Under the pieces are notes generated by a model, which was not told the DNA's origin, did no database searches, and was given only the letters and a program-made list of their open reading frames with translations. Both the position numbers and the translations under genes were made by a program. Below, one piece after another: positions 51,574 to 64,000 of a stretch of 64,000 bases of DNA. This stretch comes from Halobacterium sp. DL1 (lineage in GTDB: Archaea > Halobacteriota > Halobacteria > Halobacteriales > Halobacteriaceae): NCBI GenBank assembly GCA_000230955.3, contig CP007060.1, positions 1,302,001 to 1,366,000 of the forward strand, read 5' to 3'. How positions within the stretch are numbered: position 1 is the first letter of the stretch; each line of letters begins with the position of its first letter.

Positions 51574-51927
51574 ATGACTGACATCTGGGAGGACGGCGCC
51601 ATCTCCGGGGCGTTCGCGACCGAGTTCGAGGACTGGGCGACGCGGAACGGCGCGGAGATAGAGACGTCGACCGACGAACAACTGTTCTGCGAGTTCCCGC
51701 CAACGGAGTCTCAGATACGGATGCGCGTCGGCCTCTACGAGGCCAACGGGCGACACCTCCTCCGGTTCGATACGGTCCGCGAGGAAGTGGAGCTGAAGCT
51801 CCTGACCGAGTTCGAAACGACCGAGAGCAAACTCATCCTCCAGTCCGACAAGTCCAGTCGAACGTTCTACCTCGACGTGCAGGCCAGCGAGTGGCGCATC
51901 GAGAAGCGACCCGTCGCGCAGTCCTGA
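51574..51927 (+). CDS. hypothetical protein
   Basis: A 117-residue soluble protein (MTDIWEDGAISGAFATEFED) with an acidic N-terminus and a C-terminal half of alternating strands (LLTEFETTESKLILQSDKSS). It has no signal peptide, catalytic motif or recognised family. It is convergent with the NADH dehydrogenase-like gene. Confidence 0.65.
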   Translation: MTDIWEDGAISGAFATEFEDWATRNGAEIETSTDEQLFCEFPPTESQIRMRVGLYEANGRHLLRFDTVREEVELKLLTEFETTESKLILQSDKSSRTFYLDVQASEWRIEKRPVAQS

Positions 51928-51942
51928 CCCGCGGCGGTCCAG

Positions 51943-53112
51943 CTACAGCGCGTCCCAGGCCTTCATCGCACGGGGCCACGACGTGATCTTCGCGATCCAG
52001 CGCGCGGCGGCCCCCTTCTTCAGCATCTTCGCGGGCGTGCTGTTGAACGTGCGGACCGGGGCGGAGATACCGTTGACCTCGACCTCGTGGGCGAGAGCCG
52101 TTTCGCCCACGGAGATGAGCGTCCCCTGGTCGTCGTACGTCCACGTCTTCAGCGGGCGGTCGTCGATGGCGCGGGCGATGTTCTCCGCGGCGACGTCGGC
52201 GGCCTGCCAGGCGGCCTGCGCGGTCGGCGGCGCGACGTCGTCGTCACCCTGGTCGACGAGCGAGCAGTCGCCGACGGCGAACACGCGCTCGTCCTCGGTC
52301 TGGAGGTTCGAGGCCGTGCTCAGGCGGTTGTGCTCGGCCTCAACGTCGACCTCGCCGAGTTCAGACGGGCCGGTGACGCCGCCGGTCCAGAGGAACACGT
52401 CGTAGTCGAGGTCGTCGCGCTCGTCGAACTGAAGGCTATCCGCTTCGGCGGCCGTAATCGGGTCGTCGGTGAGAATCTCGATGTCGCGGTCTTCGAGGCG
52501 GTGACGGAGCGCGCCCTGGATCTCGCTGTCGCCCGGTGGGAAGATCTCGGGCAGCGCTTCGACGAGCGTGATGTCGATGGGGGCGTTGCGGCGGTCGCGG
52601 AACTCCGCGAGTTCGCCGGTGCTCTGGATGCCGGAGAGACCGGCGCCGCCGACGACGACCTGCGCGGGGTTCTCGCGGGTCGCCTCGCGTGCTGCCTCTC
52701 GCACCTGCTCGTGAATCTCGAGGGCGTCGTCGAGGCTCTTCAGCGTGAGCGGGTGTTCGTCCATCCCGTCGATGCCGTACGTCGCGGTGTCCGAGCCGAT
52801 GCCGACGAGGAGGTAGTCGTAGTCGACGTCCTCGCAGTCGGCGAGTTCGACGACGCGGTCGTCCGTGTCGACGTCGGTGACGGCGTCGTGGACGAACTGC
52901 GTCTGGCGGGACTTGATCTCCTCGACGGGGATCGTGATCTTCTCTTTCACGCCGGGGTCCCGGATGATGCGGTGTGCCTCGTGGAGGACGAGGTGGTAGT
53001 CAGTGTCGGAGATCCAGACGAGTTCGGTGCCGGAGTCCAGTTCGGATTCCAGTTTCGCTACGGCACCTGCGCCAGCGTACCCTGCGCCGAGAACGACGAC
53101 TCTCGTGGTCAT
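51943..53112 (-). CDS. type II NADH dehydrogenase-like FAD oxidoreductase
   Basis: A 389-residue flavoprotein. FAD-binding GxGxxG is VVVLGAGYAGAGAV near 5, the second nucleotide site is QVVVGGAGLSGIQSTGEL near 158, and a C-terminal FAD motif RVFAVGDCSLVDQG is near 285. A C-terminal membrane-anchoring amphipathic segment is likely (KMLKKGAAARWIAKITSW). The family transfers electrons from NADH to quinone without pumping protons. The halocyanin gene at 485 is not linked to it. Confidence 0.87.
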   Translation of the reverse strand: MTTRVVVLGAGYAGAGAVAKLESELDSGTELVWISDTDYHLVLHEAHRIIRDPGVKEKITIPVEEIKSRQTQFVHDAVTDVDTDDRVVELADCEDVDYDYLLVGIGSDTATYGIDGMDEHPLTLKSLDDALEIHEQVREAAREATRENPAQVVVGGAGLSGIQSTGELAEFRDRRNAPIDITLVEALPEIFPPGDSEIQGALRHRLEDRDIEILTDDPITAAEADSLQFDERDDLDYDVFLWTGGVTGPSELGEVDVEAEHNRLSTASNLQTEDERVFAVGDCSLVDQGDDDVAPPTAQAAWQAADVAAENIARAIDDRPLKTWTYDDQGTLISVGETALAHEVEVNGISAPVRTFNSTPAKMLKKGAAARWIAKITSWPRAMKAWDAL

Positions 53113-53172
53113 GACAAACGGTCGGGGGCCCTCGGATACAAAGGCTTTGAAACGCAGTCGGGCGGAGAGCTG

Positions 53173-53706
53173 TCAGTGAGCGGGCTCTTCGGCGGGCGCT
53201 TCCATCGAATCGATCTTCAGAATCAGGATGTTGCTCGTGTCGTCTTTCCCGTCGAGCGTGCCCGTGATGAGGAGCTTCGACAGCGGCGTCGGTCCGACGC
53301 GGAGTTCGTCGCCCTCGTGGAACTCCTTGACCGAGCCCCGGAGGTGTATCTCGGCGCGGCAGAGCTCCGGGTGGTGGACGCTCGTGAGGTCGATCTCCTG
53401 GACGTTCGCGTTCTCGAACTCCTCGCCCTCACAGAACACGGGAATCTCGGCGGTGGTGTCGAGTTGCTGGATCTCCAGGGCCTCGTAGGCGTTCGCGGTC
53501 GGCTTGTAGCCGCCCTTCGGTCCGGGGACGCCCTCCACCAGCTGGAGGGCTTTCAGGCTCTGCATCTGGTTACGGATGGTGCCCGCGTTCCGGTCTACCT
53601 CCCCGGCGATGTCCTCCCCCTTGATCGCCTCCTCGCGCTGCGTGTAGAGGTCGACCAGCGCCCTGAGGATGGTCTTCTGGCTAGAAGTCAGTTCGATTGA
53701 TGACAT
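53173..53706 (-). CDS. winged-helix transcriptional regulator with C-terminal sensor domain
   Basis: A 177-residue protein. The N-terminal winged helix (SSQKTILRALVDLYTQREEA, then GTIRNQMQSLKALQLVEGVP) spans about 5-65, and PGPKGGYKPTANAYEALEIQ leads to a beta-rich C-terminal part (about 85-170) that is probably a regulatory or ligand-binding barrel. I recall similar archaeal proteins in methanogens and haloarchaea without known targets. The ATG at 53706 gives MSSIELTSSQK. It is divergent from the sugar epimerase-like gene, with a possible TATA-like TTTTAAGAAA about 25-30 nt upstream on the reverse strand. Confidence 0.78.
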   Translation of the reverse strand: MSSIELTSSQKTILRALVDLYTQREEAIKGEDIAGEVDRNAGTIRNQMQSLKALQLVEGVPGPKGGYKPTANAYEALEIQQLDTTAEIPVFCEGEEFENANVQEIDLTSVHHPELCRAEIHLRGSVKEFHEGDELRVGPTPLSKLLITGTLDGKDDTSNILILKIDSMEAPAEEPAH

Positions 53707-53794
53707 GCTGTAGCATTCTCCACTGATTTTCTTAAAACCCCCGATGGCGGCGGTAGAACGGTAGACTTTACGGCACGTTAACCGAGCGTAGCGT

Positions 53795-54718
53795 ATGGAC
53801 GGAAACCGCGTGCTGGTCACGGGTGGCGCTGGGTTCATCGGGTCGAACCTCGCGAACCACCTCGCCGAGACCAACGACGTCGTGGCGCTGGACAACGGCT
53901 ACCTCGGGACGGCCGAGAACCTCGACGACGCCGTCGAGTTCGTCGAGGCGGACGTTCTCGACGACGACCTCCCGACCGACGTGGACGTCGTCTTCCACCT
54001 CGCCGCGTTCTCCAGCCGCCAGATGCTCGAGGAGAACCCCCGACAGGGCGCCCGCGTCAACGTCGAGGGGTTCGTGAACGTCGTCGAACAAGCCCACGCC
54101 GACGGCTGTGACACCGTCGTCTACGCCTCGACGTCCTCCGCCTACGGGAGCCGAACTGAACCCAGCCCGGAGGATATGGACCTGGAGGCCGCGACGGGCT
54201 ACGACGCGTCGATGCTCGGGCGCGAGCACTACGCCGAGTACTACAACAACTTCTACGACGACCTGGCCTGCGCTGGCACACGATTCTTCTCGGTCTACCA
54301 GGGCTACGGCGGCAACGAGGCCCACAAGGGCGAGTACGCGAACACGGTCAGCCAGTTCGCGGACAAGATAGCCGACGGCGAGTCACCGGTGCTCTGGGGC
54401 GACGGCTCTCAGACCCGGGACTTCACGCACGTCGACGACATCGTCCGCGGCCTCGTCACCATCGCCGAGCACGAACTCGCGGGCGTCTACAACCTCGGCA
54501 CGGGGCGCTCGTACTCGTTCAACGAGATGGTGGAGATGATCAACGACGCGCTCGGGACGGAGGTCGAACCGACGTACGAACCGATTCCGATCGAGAACTA
54601 CGTCCACGACACCTGTGCGGACATCTCGAAGGTGCGGGACGCGACCGGCTGGGAGCCGGAAATCAGCTTCGAGGAGGGCGTCCAGCAGGTGTGTGCGCCC
54701 TACGTCGACGGCGAGTAG
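53795..54718 (+). CDS. NAD-dependent epimerase/dehydratase with an atypical YxxxM active site
   Basis: A 307-residue extended SDR. The NAD site is VLVTGGAGFIGSNLANHLAE (about 6-25). Instead of the catalytic YxxxK, residues 136-140 read YDASM, followed by LGREHYAEYYNNFYDDL, so the lysine is replaced by methionine. The Ser/Thr helper (YASTSSAYG near 113) and the C-terminal sugar-binding region (LWGDGSQTRDFTHVDDIVRG) are intact. Relatives are UDP-glucose 4-epimerase-like; reaction unknown. The regulator at 53173 is divergent from it. Confidence 0.85.
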   Translation: MDGNRVLVTGGAGFIGSNLANHLAETNDVVALDNGYLGTAENLDDAVEFVEADVLDDDLPTDVDVVFHLAAFSSRQMLEENPRQGARVNVEGFVNVVEQAHADGCDTVVYASTSSAYGSRTEPSPEDMDLEAATGYDASMLGREHYAEYYNNFYDDLACAGTRFFSVYQGYGGNEAHKGEYANTVSQFADKIADGESPVLWGDGSQTRDFTHVDDIVRGLVTIAEHELAGVYNLGTGRSYSFNEMVEMINDALGTEVEPTYEPIPIENYVHDTCADISKVRDATGWEPEISFEEGVQQVCAPYVDGE

Positions 54719-54737
54719 TCGACGCAGCCGGCGGAAC

Positions 54738-55058
54738 TCACGAGTAGACGTGGGACCAGTCGATTATCTTCGTAATCGCCACGGTCAAGCCGAGGACCGC
54801 CCCGCCGAGGAGCAGGCCCGTCGCGTAGACGGAGCCCGCCCACGCCATCAGTTCCCGCGGGAAGAACAGGTAGAGCCAGGTAGCGACGCCCACGTAACAC
54901 GCCAGCGGCGTCAGCAGCAGGGCCGCCTTGCGGGGCCGGAGTCGTTTCAGTTCGCCCCACGTCCGTTCGTGGCGAAGGTTCCCCGTGAACGGCAGCCACA
55001 GCACCCACGCCACCACGCGGAGTCCCAGATAGTACAGTTGCTGAACCTTGGAGGGCAT
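54738..55058 (-). CDS. small membrane protein, unknown
   Basis: A 106-residue protein (MPSKVQQLYYLGLRVVAWVL) with two to three hydrophobic helices, basic loops (NLRHERTWGELKRLRPRKAA) and a short C-terminal tail. It is convergent with the epimerase-like gene and divergent from the arginase, with which it may share a bidirectional AT-rich promoter at 55083-55090. No family recognised. Confidence 0.62.
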   Translation of the reverse strand: MPSKVQQLYYLGLRVVAWVLWLPFTGNLRHERTWGELKRLRPRKAALLLTPLACYVGVATWLYLFFPRELMAWAGSVYATGLLLGGAVLGLTVAITKIIDWSHVYS

Positions 55059-55082
55059 GCGATTTCGTTGTAGTGGCTATCT

Positions 55083-55090
55083 TGTATAAG
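55083..55090. promoter_or_regulatory. AT-rich promoter between two divergent genes
   Basis: TTGTATAAG on the plus strand, TTATACAAG on the reverse. It is centred about 28 nt from the reverse gene start (55058) and about 61 nt before the arginase GTG (55148), so it can serve as TATA box for either or both directions. Confidence 0.45.
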
Positions 55091-55147
55091 TGCTTCCACC
55101 GAGGCGATACCCCGACGTACAAAGGGCCTCTCGTCGTATTGCCGGGT

Positions 55148-56098
55148 GTGACCCGAACTGTCCAACTCATCGGCGCACCGATGGACTACGGTGCGGACCG
55201 GCGCGGCGTCGACATGGGCCCGTCCGCGATTCGGTACGCCGACCTCGCCACCGAACTGTCGGACGCGGGCGTCGAAGCGGTGGACACCGGCGACCTCTCG
55301 ATGCCCCGCGCGGAGGAACGGGACCCCGGTAACGAGAGCGCGAAGTTCCTCCCCGAGATCGAGGACCTCTGTGGTCGCCTCGCGGACGAAGTCGAGGAGG
55401 CGATCGCGGCCGACCGCGTCCCGCTCGTCCTCGGCGGCGACCACGCCGTCGCCATCGGTTCGATGGCAGGGAGCGCGCGCGACGCCGACATCGGCGTCGT
55501 CTGGTTCGACGCTCACGGCGACTTCAACACGCCCGAGACGTCGCCCAGCGGCAACGTCCACGGGATGCCACTCGCCGCCGCGCTCGGCGAGGGCTCGTTC
55601 GCCGACCACCCCTGGGCCACTGCCCCCGGCCTCAAAGAGGAGAACATCGCCTACGTCGGCCTCCGTACCCTCGACGACCACGAGCGGGAGGCCATCCAGG
55701 ACAGCGACATGACGGCGTTCACGATGAGCGAAATCGACGAACGCGGCATCACTGACGTCACGGAGGAGGCCCTGGACGTGGCCAGCGCGGGCGTCGACGG
55801 TGTCCACGTCTCCTTCGACATGGACTGGCTCGACCCCGAGGAGGCGCCGGGCGTCGGGACGCCGGTCCGAGGCGGCGCCACCTACCGCGAGGCCCACACC
55901 GCCCTCGAGACGGTGGCCGAGCGGGACGCCGACGAGGAGATTCTGCGTTCGATGGAGATCGTCGAGGTGAACCCAATTCTCGACCAGTCGAACCGCACCG
56001 CGGACATCGCGGCGGAACTGGCGGCGAGCGCGCTCGGGAAACGAGTGCTGTACAACGCTGGGCGCGCGAGCCGTCGCCGGAAACGCGGCGAGCAGTAG
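55148..56098 (+). CDS. arginase/agmatinase-family ureohydrolase, probably arginase
   Basis: A 316-residue ureohydrolase. The start MTRTVQLIGAPMDYGADRRG is the arginase-type beginning, and all three dimanganese motifs are visible: LVLGGDHAVAIGS (about 94-106), VVWFDAHGDFNTPET (about 118-132) and VHVSFDMDWLDPEEAPGVGT (about 218-237). The N-terminal GAPMDYGADRRGVDMGP and the C-terminus favour arginase (arginine to ornithine and urea) over agmatinase. The GTG at 55148 is chosen because a longer reading from 55073 would run through the promoter. Confidence 0.88.
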   Translation: MTRTVQLIGAPMDYGADRRGVDMGPSAIRYADLATELSDAGVEAVDTGDLSMPRAEERDPGNESAKFLPEIEDLCGRLADEVEEAIAADRVPLVLGGDHAVAIGSMAGSARDADIGVVWFDAHGDFNTPETSPSGNVHGMPLAAALGEGSFADHPWATAPGLKEENIAYVGLRTLDDHEREAIQDSDMTAFTMSEIDERGITDVTEEALDVASAGVDGVHVSFDMDWLDPEEAPGVGTPVRGGATYREAHTALETVAERDADEEILRSMEIVEVNPILDQSNRTADIAAELAASALGKRVLYNAGRASRRRKRGEQ

Positions 56099-56142
56099 AA
56101 CTAGCGTCGTCGACCTGTTTCGGTACAGAACGGGAGTGAGGC

Positions 56143-58638
56143 CTACTCCTCGTCCGATTCGTCGTCAGCCTCGTCGTCGTTCTCGCTCGGGCGGTAGACG
56201 GAGACGGCGGCGACCTCGTCGCCCTCCTCGACGTCCATCACCTTCACGCCCTTCGTGTTGCGGCCGTAGGTCGATATCTCGTCGACCGGGAGGCGGATGA
56301 TCTGGCCGCGCTCGCTCATCGCGACGAGGTTGTCGTCGTCGTCGACGCTGTCCAGGGAGACCACGTCCCCGTTGCGCTCGTCGGTCTTGATGTCGACGAG
56401 CCCCTTCCCGTTGCGGCTCTGCTTGCGGTACTCCGAGAGCTTCGTGCGCTTCCCGTAGCCGAACTCGGTGACCGTCAGCAGCGTGCGCTCGTCGTCGGCG
56501 TCGACCGCCGCGACGCCGGCCACGCGGTCGTCGCCCTCGAGATTCATCCCGTGGACACCGCGGGCGTTGCGGCCCATCGGCCGGACGTCGTCCTCGTCGA
56601 AGCGGATCGCCATCCCCTGCTCGCTGCCGAGGATGACGTCGTCGTCGCCGCTGGTCACCTCGACGTCCGCGAGTTCGTCGCCGTCCTCCAGGGAGGTGGC
56701 GATGATGCCGGTCGTGAGGATGTTGCCGAATTCGCCCACGCTCGTGCGCTTCACGTAGCCGTGGCGGGTGGCCATCGTGAGGTACTCGTCGTCGGCCTCG
56801 AAGTCCAGGTCGTCGGCCGTGACGACCGCGGATATCTCCTCGCCGTCGTCCAGGTCGAGGATGTTGACCGCGGAGGTCCCGCGGGCGGTGCGGGACATCT
56901 CCGGCACCTGGTACACCTTCAGGCGGTAGACCTGCCCCTGGTTCGTGAAGCAGAGCAGGTAGTCGTGCGTGCTCGCGGTGAACACCGTCGAGACGCGGTC
57001 GTCTTCCTTCAGGTCGGTGCCGATGATGCCCTTCCCGCCGCGGTGCTGTGAGTCGAACGTGTCCGCGGGGACGCGCTTGATGTAGTCGCCCTCGCTGAGC
57101 ACGACCACGACGTCCTCCTCGGGGATGAGGTCCTCGTCGGTGACGGTGCCGGCGTCCTCGATGAACGAGGTGCGGCGCTCGTCGTCGTACCCGTCCTTGA
57201 TCTCGCGGAGTTCGTCCTTGATGACCGAGAGCAGTTCCTCCTCGCTGCCGAGGATCTCCTCGAGGCGCTCGATGGTCTCCGTAACCTCCTCGTACTCGGT
57301 CTCGATCTCGGCGGCCTCCATCGACGTGAGGCTGCCGAGCTGCATCCGGACGATGTGGTCGGCCTGGGCCTGCGTGAAGTCGAAGACCTCCTTCAGCGCT
57401 TCTTTGGCGCCGTCGCGGTCCTCAGCGCCGCGGATGGTCTCGACCACGTCGTCGACCTGGTCGAGGGCCTTCAGGCGCCCCTCGAGGATGTGCGCGCGGT
57501 CCTCGGCCTCCGCGAGGTCGTGCTCGGAGCGCCGGCGCACCACCTCGCGGCGGTGGGCGACGTACTCCGCGAGCATCTCCTTCAGCGTGAGCACCTTCGG
57601 CTGGCCGTCGACGAGCGCGAGGTTGATGATGCCGAACGTGCGCTCGAGGTGGGACTCCAGCAGCCGGTTCTCAACGACGTCCGTGTTCGCGTTCTGCTTC
57701 AGTTCGATGACGACGCGCACGCCGTTCCGGTCGGACTCGTCGCGGAGGTCGCGGATACCCTCCAGTTTCCCGTCGTTGACGTCGTCGGCGATGCGTTCGA
57801 CGAGCTTCGACTTGTTCTGCTGGTAGGGGAGCTCGGTGATGACGATAGTGTCGCTGCGGTCACCCTCCTCGACGTGGTACTCGGCGCGCATCCGGACGCG
57901 GCCGCGACCGGTCTGGTAGGCCTGCTTGACGTCCGAGCGCCCGACGATGTTCCCCGCCGTGGGGAAGTCGGGGCCCTTGACGTAGTCCATCAGGTCGACG
58001 ACGGTGCACTCGGGGTTGTCGATGAGGTGGATTGTCGCGTCGATGACCTCGCCGAGGTTGTGCGGCGGGATGTTCGTCGACATCCCGACGGCGATGCCCG
58101 AGGACCCGTTGACGAGCAAGTTCGGGAGCGCCGCCGGCAGCACTGTCGGCTCGGTGAGGCGGTCGTCGTAGTTGGCCTGGAAGTCGACCGTGTCCTTCTC
58201 GATGTCCTCGAGCAGTTCCTCGGCGATGGGGGCCATGCGGGCCTCCGTGTACCGCATCGCCGCGGCGGGGTCGCCGTCGACGCTCCCGAAGTTCCCCTGC
58301 CCGTCGACGAGGGGGTAGCGCATCGAGAAGTCCTGGGCCATCCGCACGAGCGCGTCGTAGATGGCGGAGTCGCCGTGCGGGTGGTAGTCACCCATCGTGT
58401 CCCCGACGATGTTCGAGGACTTGCGGTGGCTCGATCCGCTCGTGATGTTCGCCTCGTGCATCGCGTAGAGGATGCGCCGGTGGACGGACTTGAGGCCGTC
58501 ACGGACGTCTGGCAGCGCGCGACCCGCGATGACGCTCATCGCGTAGTCGATGTACGACTGCTCCATCTCCTCGTCGACGCGCACGTTCTTCACTCGGTCC
58601 GCCACGCCGTCGGGTACGTCAGGTGATTCCGAACTCAT
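56143..58638 (-). CDS. gyrA: DNA gyrase subunit A
   Basis: An 831-residue GyrA. The catalytic tyrosine is Y130 ([17 protein letters not shown]), within the winged-helix domain that begins [19 protein letters not shown]-like at about 31. The tower and coiled-coil follow, then the beta-pinwheel C-terminal domain with the GyrA box as QHRGGKG, in which the usual QRRGGKG arginine is histidine. The C-terminal tail is acidic. With GyrB it introduces negative supercoils. It lies 1 nt downstream of gyrB on the reverse strand. Confidence 0.95.
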   Translation of the reverse strand: MSSESPDVPDGVADRVKNVRVDEEMEQSYIDYAMSVIAGRALPDVRDGLKSVHRRILYAMHEANITSGSSHRKSSNIVGDTMGDYHPHGDSAIYDALVRMAQDFSMRYPLVDGQGNFGSVDGDPAAAMRYTEARMAPIAEELLEDIEKDTVDFQANYDDRLTEPTVLPAALPNLLVNGSSGIAVGMSTNIPPHNLGEVIDATIHLIDNPECTVVDLMDYVKGPDFPTAGNIVGRSDVKQAYQTGRGRVRMRAEYHVEEGDRSDTIVITELPYQQNKSKLVERIADDVNDGKLEGIRDLRDESDRNGVRVVIELKQNANTDVVENRLLESHLERTFGIINLALVDGQPKVLTLKEMLAEYVAHRREVVRRRSEHDLAEAEDRAHILEGRLKALDQVDDVVETIRGAEDRDGAKEALKEVFDFTQAQADHIVRMQLGSLTSMEAAEIETEYEEVTETIERLEEILGSEEELLSVIKDELREIKDGYDDERRTSFIEDAGTVTDEDLIPEEDVVVVLSEGDYIKRVPADTFDSQHRGGKGIIGTDLKEDDRVSTVFTASTHDYLLCFTNQGQVYRLKVYQVPEMSRTARGTSAVNILDLDDGEEISAVVTADDLDFEADDEYLTMATRHGYVKRTSVGEFGNILTTGIIATSLEDGDELADVEVTSGDDDVILGSEQGMAIRFDEDDVRPMGRNARGVHGMNLEGDDRVAGVAAVDADDERTLLTVTEFGYGKRTKLSEYRKQSRNGKGLVDIKTDERNGDVVSLDSVDDDDNLVAMSERGQIIRLPVDEISTYGRNTKGVKVMDVEEGDEVAAVSVYRPSENDDEADDESDEE

Positions 58639-58639
58639 C

Positions 58640-61294
<2,655 letters not shown>

Positions 61295-61380
61295 CTATCA
61301 GGCCCCGAGGACACCACTTTCACTTTCACCGAAGGTACCACGGTGGTTTTAACCTCGGAAGGGGAAAACAGAGGCACCGA

Positions 61381-63786
61381 ATGACGTCCTTCCAGTCGAC
61401 ACTCGCCGAGGGAGAAGGCATCGCGGAGGAGCTAGCCGCGAGCCAGCGGGAGATCTCCATCGCCGAGTTCTTCGAGAAGAACAAGCACATGCTCGGCTTC
61501 GACAGCGGAGCCCGGGGGCTCGTCACGGCCGTCAAGGAGGCCGTCGACAACGCCCTCGACGCCACCGAGGAAGCCGGCATCCTGCCAGACCTCCTGGTAG
61601 AGATCGAGGACGCCGGGGACTACTACACGCTCGTCGTCGAGGACAACGGCCCCGGCATCACGAAAGAACAGATCCCGAAGATCTTCGGGAAGCTGCTGTA
61701 CGGCTCGCGGTTCCACGCCCGCGAGCAGAGCCGCGGACAGCAGGGTATCGGCATCTCCGCTGCCGTGCTCTACTCGCAGCTCACCTCCGGGAAACCCGTC
61801 CGCATCGAGAGCCGCACGCAGGACAGCAACGTCTCGCACTACTACGAGCTCATCATCGACACGGACACGAACGAGCCCGAAATCGACATGGAGAAGGAAC
61901 TCTCCGCTGCCGAGAGCAACCTCCGCGGGACCCACGGGACGCGCATCGAGATGGACATGGAGGCGAACATGCGCGCCCGCGGCCAGCTCCACGACTACAT
62001 CAAGCACACCGCGGTCGTCAACCCGCACGCCCGCATCGAACTCCAGGAGCCCAAGGGTGAAATCAAGGCCGAGCGCGCGGAGGGCGCGGGCCTGCCCAAG
62101 GAGACCGAGGAGATTCGACCCCACCCCCACGGCGTCGAACTCGGGACGCTCATCAAGATGCTCGACGACACGGACTCCCACTCTGTTTCCGGGTTCCTCC
62201 AGGGGGAGTTCACGCGCGTCGGGAAGAAGACCGCAGACAACATCGTCGAGGCGTTCCTCGACCGCCACTACGGCCGCGAGATGCGCTGGCGACCGCCCGG
62301 CGTGGAGTCGGAGGTCGACCTCGAATCGGTCGTCGTCGACGCCGTCTCCAACAAGGGTGCCGCCGACACCGAGGCGTTCGCCGAGCGCGTCGTAGACGCC
62401 ATCGAGGACGCCGGCCGCGTCGGCCACTCGGAACTCCAGTCGCTCGTCGCGGACGCCGCCGATGCCACCGAGAAGGAGACGGGGAAGACGTTCGGCGACA
62501 CCGTCCAGCAGAACGTCGTCGAGGCGGTCTGGACCGAACTCACGGCCGACCGCGCGGACGATATCTTCGTCGCGGTCGACGCCGCGACCACCGCCCAGAA
62601 GGACGACGCCACCGTGCGCGGCCTCGCCGAGCGCATCGCCGACAAGTTTGGGGCGGATACGCCCAGCGACCGCGTCACCCGCGACCAGCTCTCGGAGTTC
62701 GTCGAGCGCGCCGCGGAGATGACCGAGGACATCGAGGACGCGACCATCGGCGACACCGCCCGCGAGAACGTCGTCCGCGAGATCTGGACGGAGATGGCGA
62801 CGGTGCCCGACGACCCGCCGCTCACGCGGGAGGTCGGCGCTGACCGCGACGTCGCCAGCGACCTCCTCGCCGCGATGGAGAGCGTGCAAGTGATGGCACC
62901 CCCGACCTCGTGTCTCTCCCCCATCGACGCGGACCTGGTGGAGGCCGGCCTCCGCAAGGAGTTCGACGCGGAGTTCTACGCCGCCTCCACCCGCGACGCC
63001 GACGTCCACGGCGGCGACCCGTTCATCGTCGAGGCCGGCATCGCCTACGGCGGCGAACTCGAGGCCGAGGGCGGCGTCGACCTGATGCGGTTCGCCAACC
63101 GCGTGCCGCTTGTCTACCAGCGCGGTGCGTGTGCGATTACCGAGGTCGTCAAGGACATCGGCTGGCGGAACTACAACCTCGACCAGCCCGGTAGCTCGGG
63201 GCTCCCCCAGGGCCCGGCGGTCATCATGGTGCACGTCGCGTCGACGAACGTGCCGTTCACCAGCGAGTCGAAGGACGCCGTTGCCCACGTCCCGGCCATC
63301 GAGGACGAGATCGAGCTCGCGGTGCGGGAGGCCGCCCGCGAACTCAAGTCGTTCCTGAAGAAGAAGCGCTCGATGCGCAAGCGCCAGCAGAAGCAGAACG
63401 TCATCATGGACATCCTCCCGAAGATGGCCACGAAGGTCTCGGAGATGACCGGTCGCGAGCAGGTGAACGTGAACGACTCGCTGGCACGTATCATGAACAA
63501 CGTCCTCGTGGAGCGGGAGGTCGAGGACGGGACGGTGACGCTCCGCGTGGAGAACCACGGGAGTTCCGCCGCCGACGTCGACCTCACCGACATCGTCTCC
63601 GCGGAGCCCGCCGACCCGACCGACGGCAACGTCGTGGAGATGGACGGCGAGTGGTTCGTGAAGTGGTCGCCGTCGATCTCCGGCGGCGACACCGAGACGC
63701 TCTCCTACGAGGTCGATGACGCCGACGCGACCTTCGACCTGAACGTGGACGGAATCGAGGACGCCCGACTCACTCTCAACCAATGA
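61381..63786 (+). CDS. top6B: DNA topoisomerase VI subunit B
   Basis: An 801-residue GHKL ATPase, the Top6B of type IIB topoisomerase VI. Motifs: [15 protein letters not shown] (ATP site, about 40-54), [20 protein letters not shown] (about 86-105) and [16 protein letters not shown] (about 118-133). It is longer than the roughly 530-residue thermophile proteins because of an acidic inserted region (about 335-520) before the transducer domain and an Ig-like C-terminus with [13 protein letters not shown]. It relaxes supercoils together with Top6A, whose gene overlaps the stop by 4 bp. Confidence 0.94.
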   Translation: MTSFQSTLAEGEGIAEELAASQREISIAEFFEKNKHMLGFDSGARGLVTAVKEAVDNALDATEEAGILPDLLVEIEDAGDYYTLVVEDNGPGITKEQIPKIFGKLLYGSRFHAREQSRGQQGIGISAAVLYSQLTSGKPVRIESRTQDSNVSHYYELIIDTDTNEPEIDMEKELSAAESNLRGTHGTRIEMDMEANMRARGQLHDYIKHTAVVNPHARIELQEPKGEIKAERAEGAGLPKETEEIRPHPHGVELGTLIKMLDDTDSHSVSGFLQGEFTRVGKKTADNIVEAFLDRHYGREMRWRPPGVESEVDLESVVVDAVSNKGAADTEAFAERVVDAIEDAGRVGHSELQSLVADAADATEKETGKTFGDTVQQNVVEAVWTELTADRADDIFVAVDAATTAQKDDATVRGLAERIADKFGADTPSDRVTRDQLSEFVERAAEMTEDIEDATIGDTARENVVREIWTEMATVPDDPPLTREVGADRDVASDLLAAMESVQVMAPPTSCLSPIDADLVEAGLRKEFDAEFYAASTRDADVHGGDPFIVEAGIAYGGELEAEGGVDLMRFANRVPLVYQRGACAITEVVKDIGWRNYNLDQPGSSGLPQGPAVIMVHVASTNVPFTSESKDAVAHVPAIEDEIELAVREAARELKSFLKKKRSMRKRQQKQNVIMDILPKMATKVSEMTGREQVNVNDSLARIMNNVLVEREVEDGTVTLRVENHGSSAADVDLTDIVSAEPADPTDGNVVEMDGEWFVKWSPSISGGDTETLSYEVDDADATFDLNVDGIEDARLTLNQ

Positions 63787-64000
63787 GCTACGCAGACACC
63801 GACGACGACGCCCGAGAACGCCTCATCGCGATGGCCGAAGAGTTCTACGACCAGTTCGAGGACGGGGAGATCCCCCGGATGACCCTGCCCACGCGCTCGA
63901 AGTCCAACATCGAGTACGACGAGGACGCCAACGTCTGGGTGTACGGCGACCGCACGAGCACGCGCTCGGCGAACTCCGTGCGCGGCGCCCGGAAGCTCCT
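63783..64000 (+). CDS. top6A: DNA topoisomerase VI subunit A (partial)
   Basis: The first 72 residues of Top6A (Spo11 family) are present, from the ATG at 63783 overlapping the top6B stop (ATGA). The N-terminus reads [20 protein letters not shown], then [18 protein letters not shown] and [20 protein letters not shown]. The last part is the first strand of the archaeal Top6A. The catalytic 5Y-CAP domain and TOPRIM domain lie beyond the window. Confidence 0.9.
   Translation, partial: MSYADTDDDARERLIAMAEEFYDQFEDGEIPRMTLPTRSKSNIEYDEDANVWVYGDRTSTRSANSVRGARKL

Noticed and set aside
61432-63783. A 783-codon reverse frame opposite top6B.
   Set aside because: Shadow of a conserved topoisomerase gene.

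Overview
The window is a chromosomal segment of a halophilic archaeon (class Halobacteria). The evidence is the high GC content, very acidic proteins, archaeal ribosomal proteins (S3Ae, S15), a KEOPS subunit, topoisomerase VI beside gyrase, archaeal type IV pilus ATPases, Tat-exported lipoproteins, Bat/HTH-10 and HalOD1-type proteins, and leaderless genes with a TATA-like box about 25-30 nt before the start. The genus cannot be fixed from the sequence alone. No CRISPR array, rRNA operon, intact insertion sequence, replication origin or complete prophage was seen.

Layout. 1-3,721: end of an archaetidylserine synthase gene, a halocyanin, a reverse-strand operon rps15 - RecJ-like - pcc1 - rps3ae, then tRNA-Ala(GGC). 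3,900-6,300: a small accessory block with a cupin, a Bat-type regulator lacking its DNA-binding half, a zinc ribbon, a HalOD1 protein and a complete Bat-type regulator. 6,558-10,942: a DedA-like protein, a zinc ribbon, an alpha/beta hydrolase with an in-frame palindromic insert, a CBS protein and a cystathionine synthase/lyase. 10,976-17,911: an unusual extracytoplasmic cluster with a beta-propeller protein, two polytopic membrane proteins, a winged-helix regulator coupled to a small membrane protein, a DyP-peroxidase-like lipoprotein and a P19/Tp34-like metal-binding lipoprotein. 18,071-21,891: YihY-type protein, hpt and a MacB-like ABC exporter.

21,949-30,584 is a type IV pilus locus (PilB, PilC, four tightly packed pilin-like genes and a convergent fifth). 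Its ATPase gene carries an in-frame TAG followed by 75 open codons that end exactly at the PilC start. 30,585-37,000 holds tRNA-Arg(CCU), tatA, an HD hydrolase, an M29 aminopeptidase, a chemoreceptor and tRNA-Gly(UCC). Both tRNA genes have short copies of their 3' ends just downstream, like old integration scars. 37,168-41,577 is a second PilB-PilC pair coupled to a Trm9-like methyltransferase.

42,261-51,294 is a nucleoside uptake and salvage region: a phosphohexomutase, a BMP-type binding lipoprotein broken by one TAA codon, a two-domain ABC ATPase, two permeases, cytidine deaminase, an EamA transporter and uridine phosphorylase. 51,322-56,098 holds a type II NADH dehydrogenase-like protein, a winged-helix regulator, a sugar epimerase-like protein with an atypical active site, and an arginase. 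56,143-64,000 contains gyrA and gyrB, divergent from top6B and top6A across a small membrane-protein gene.
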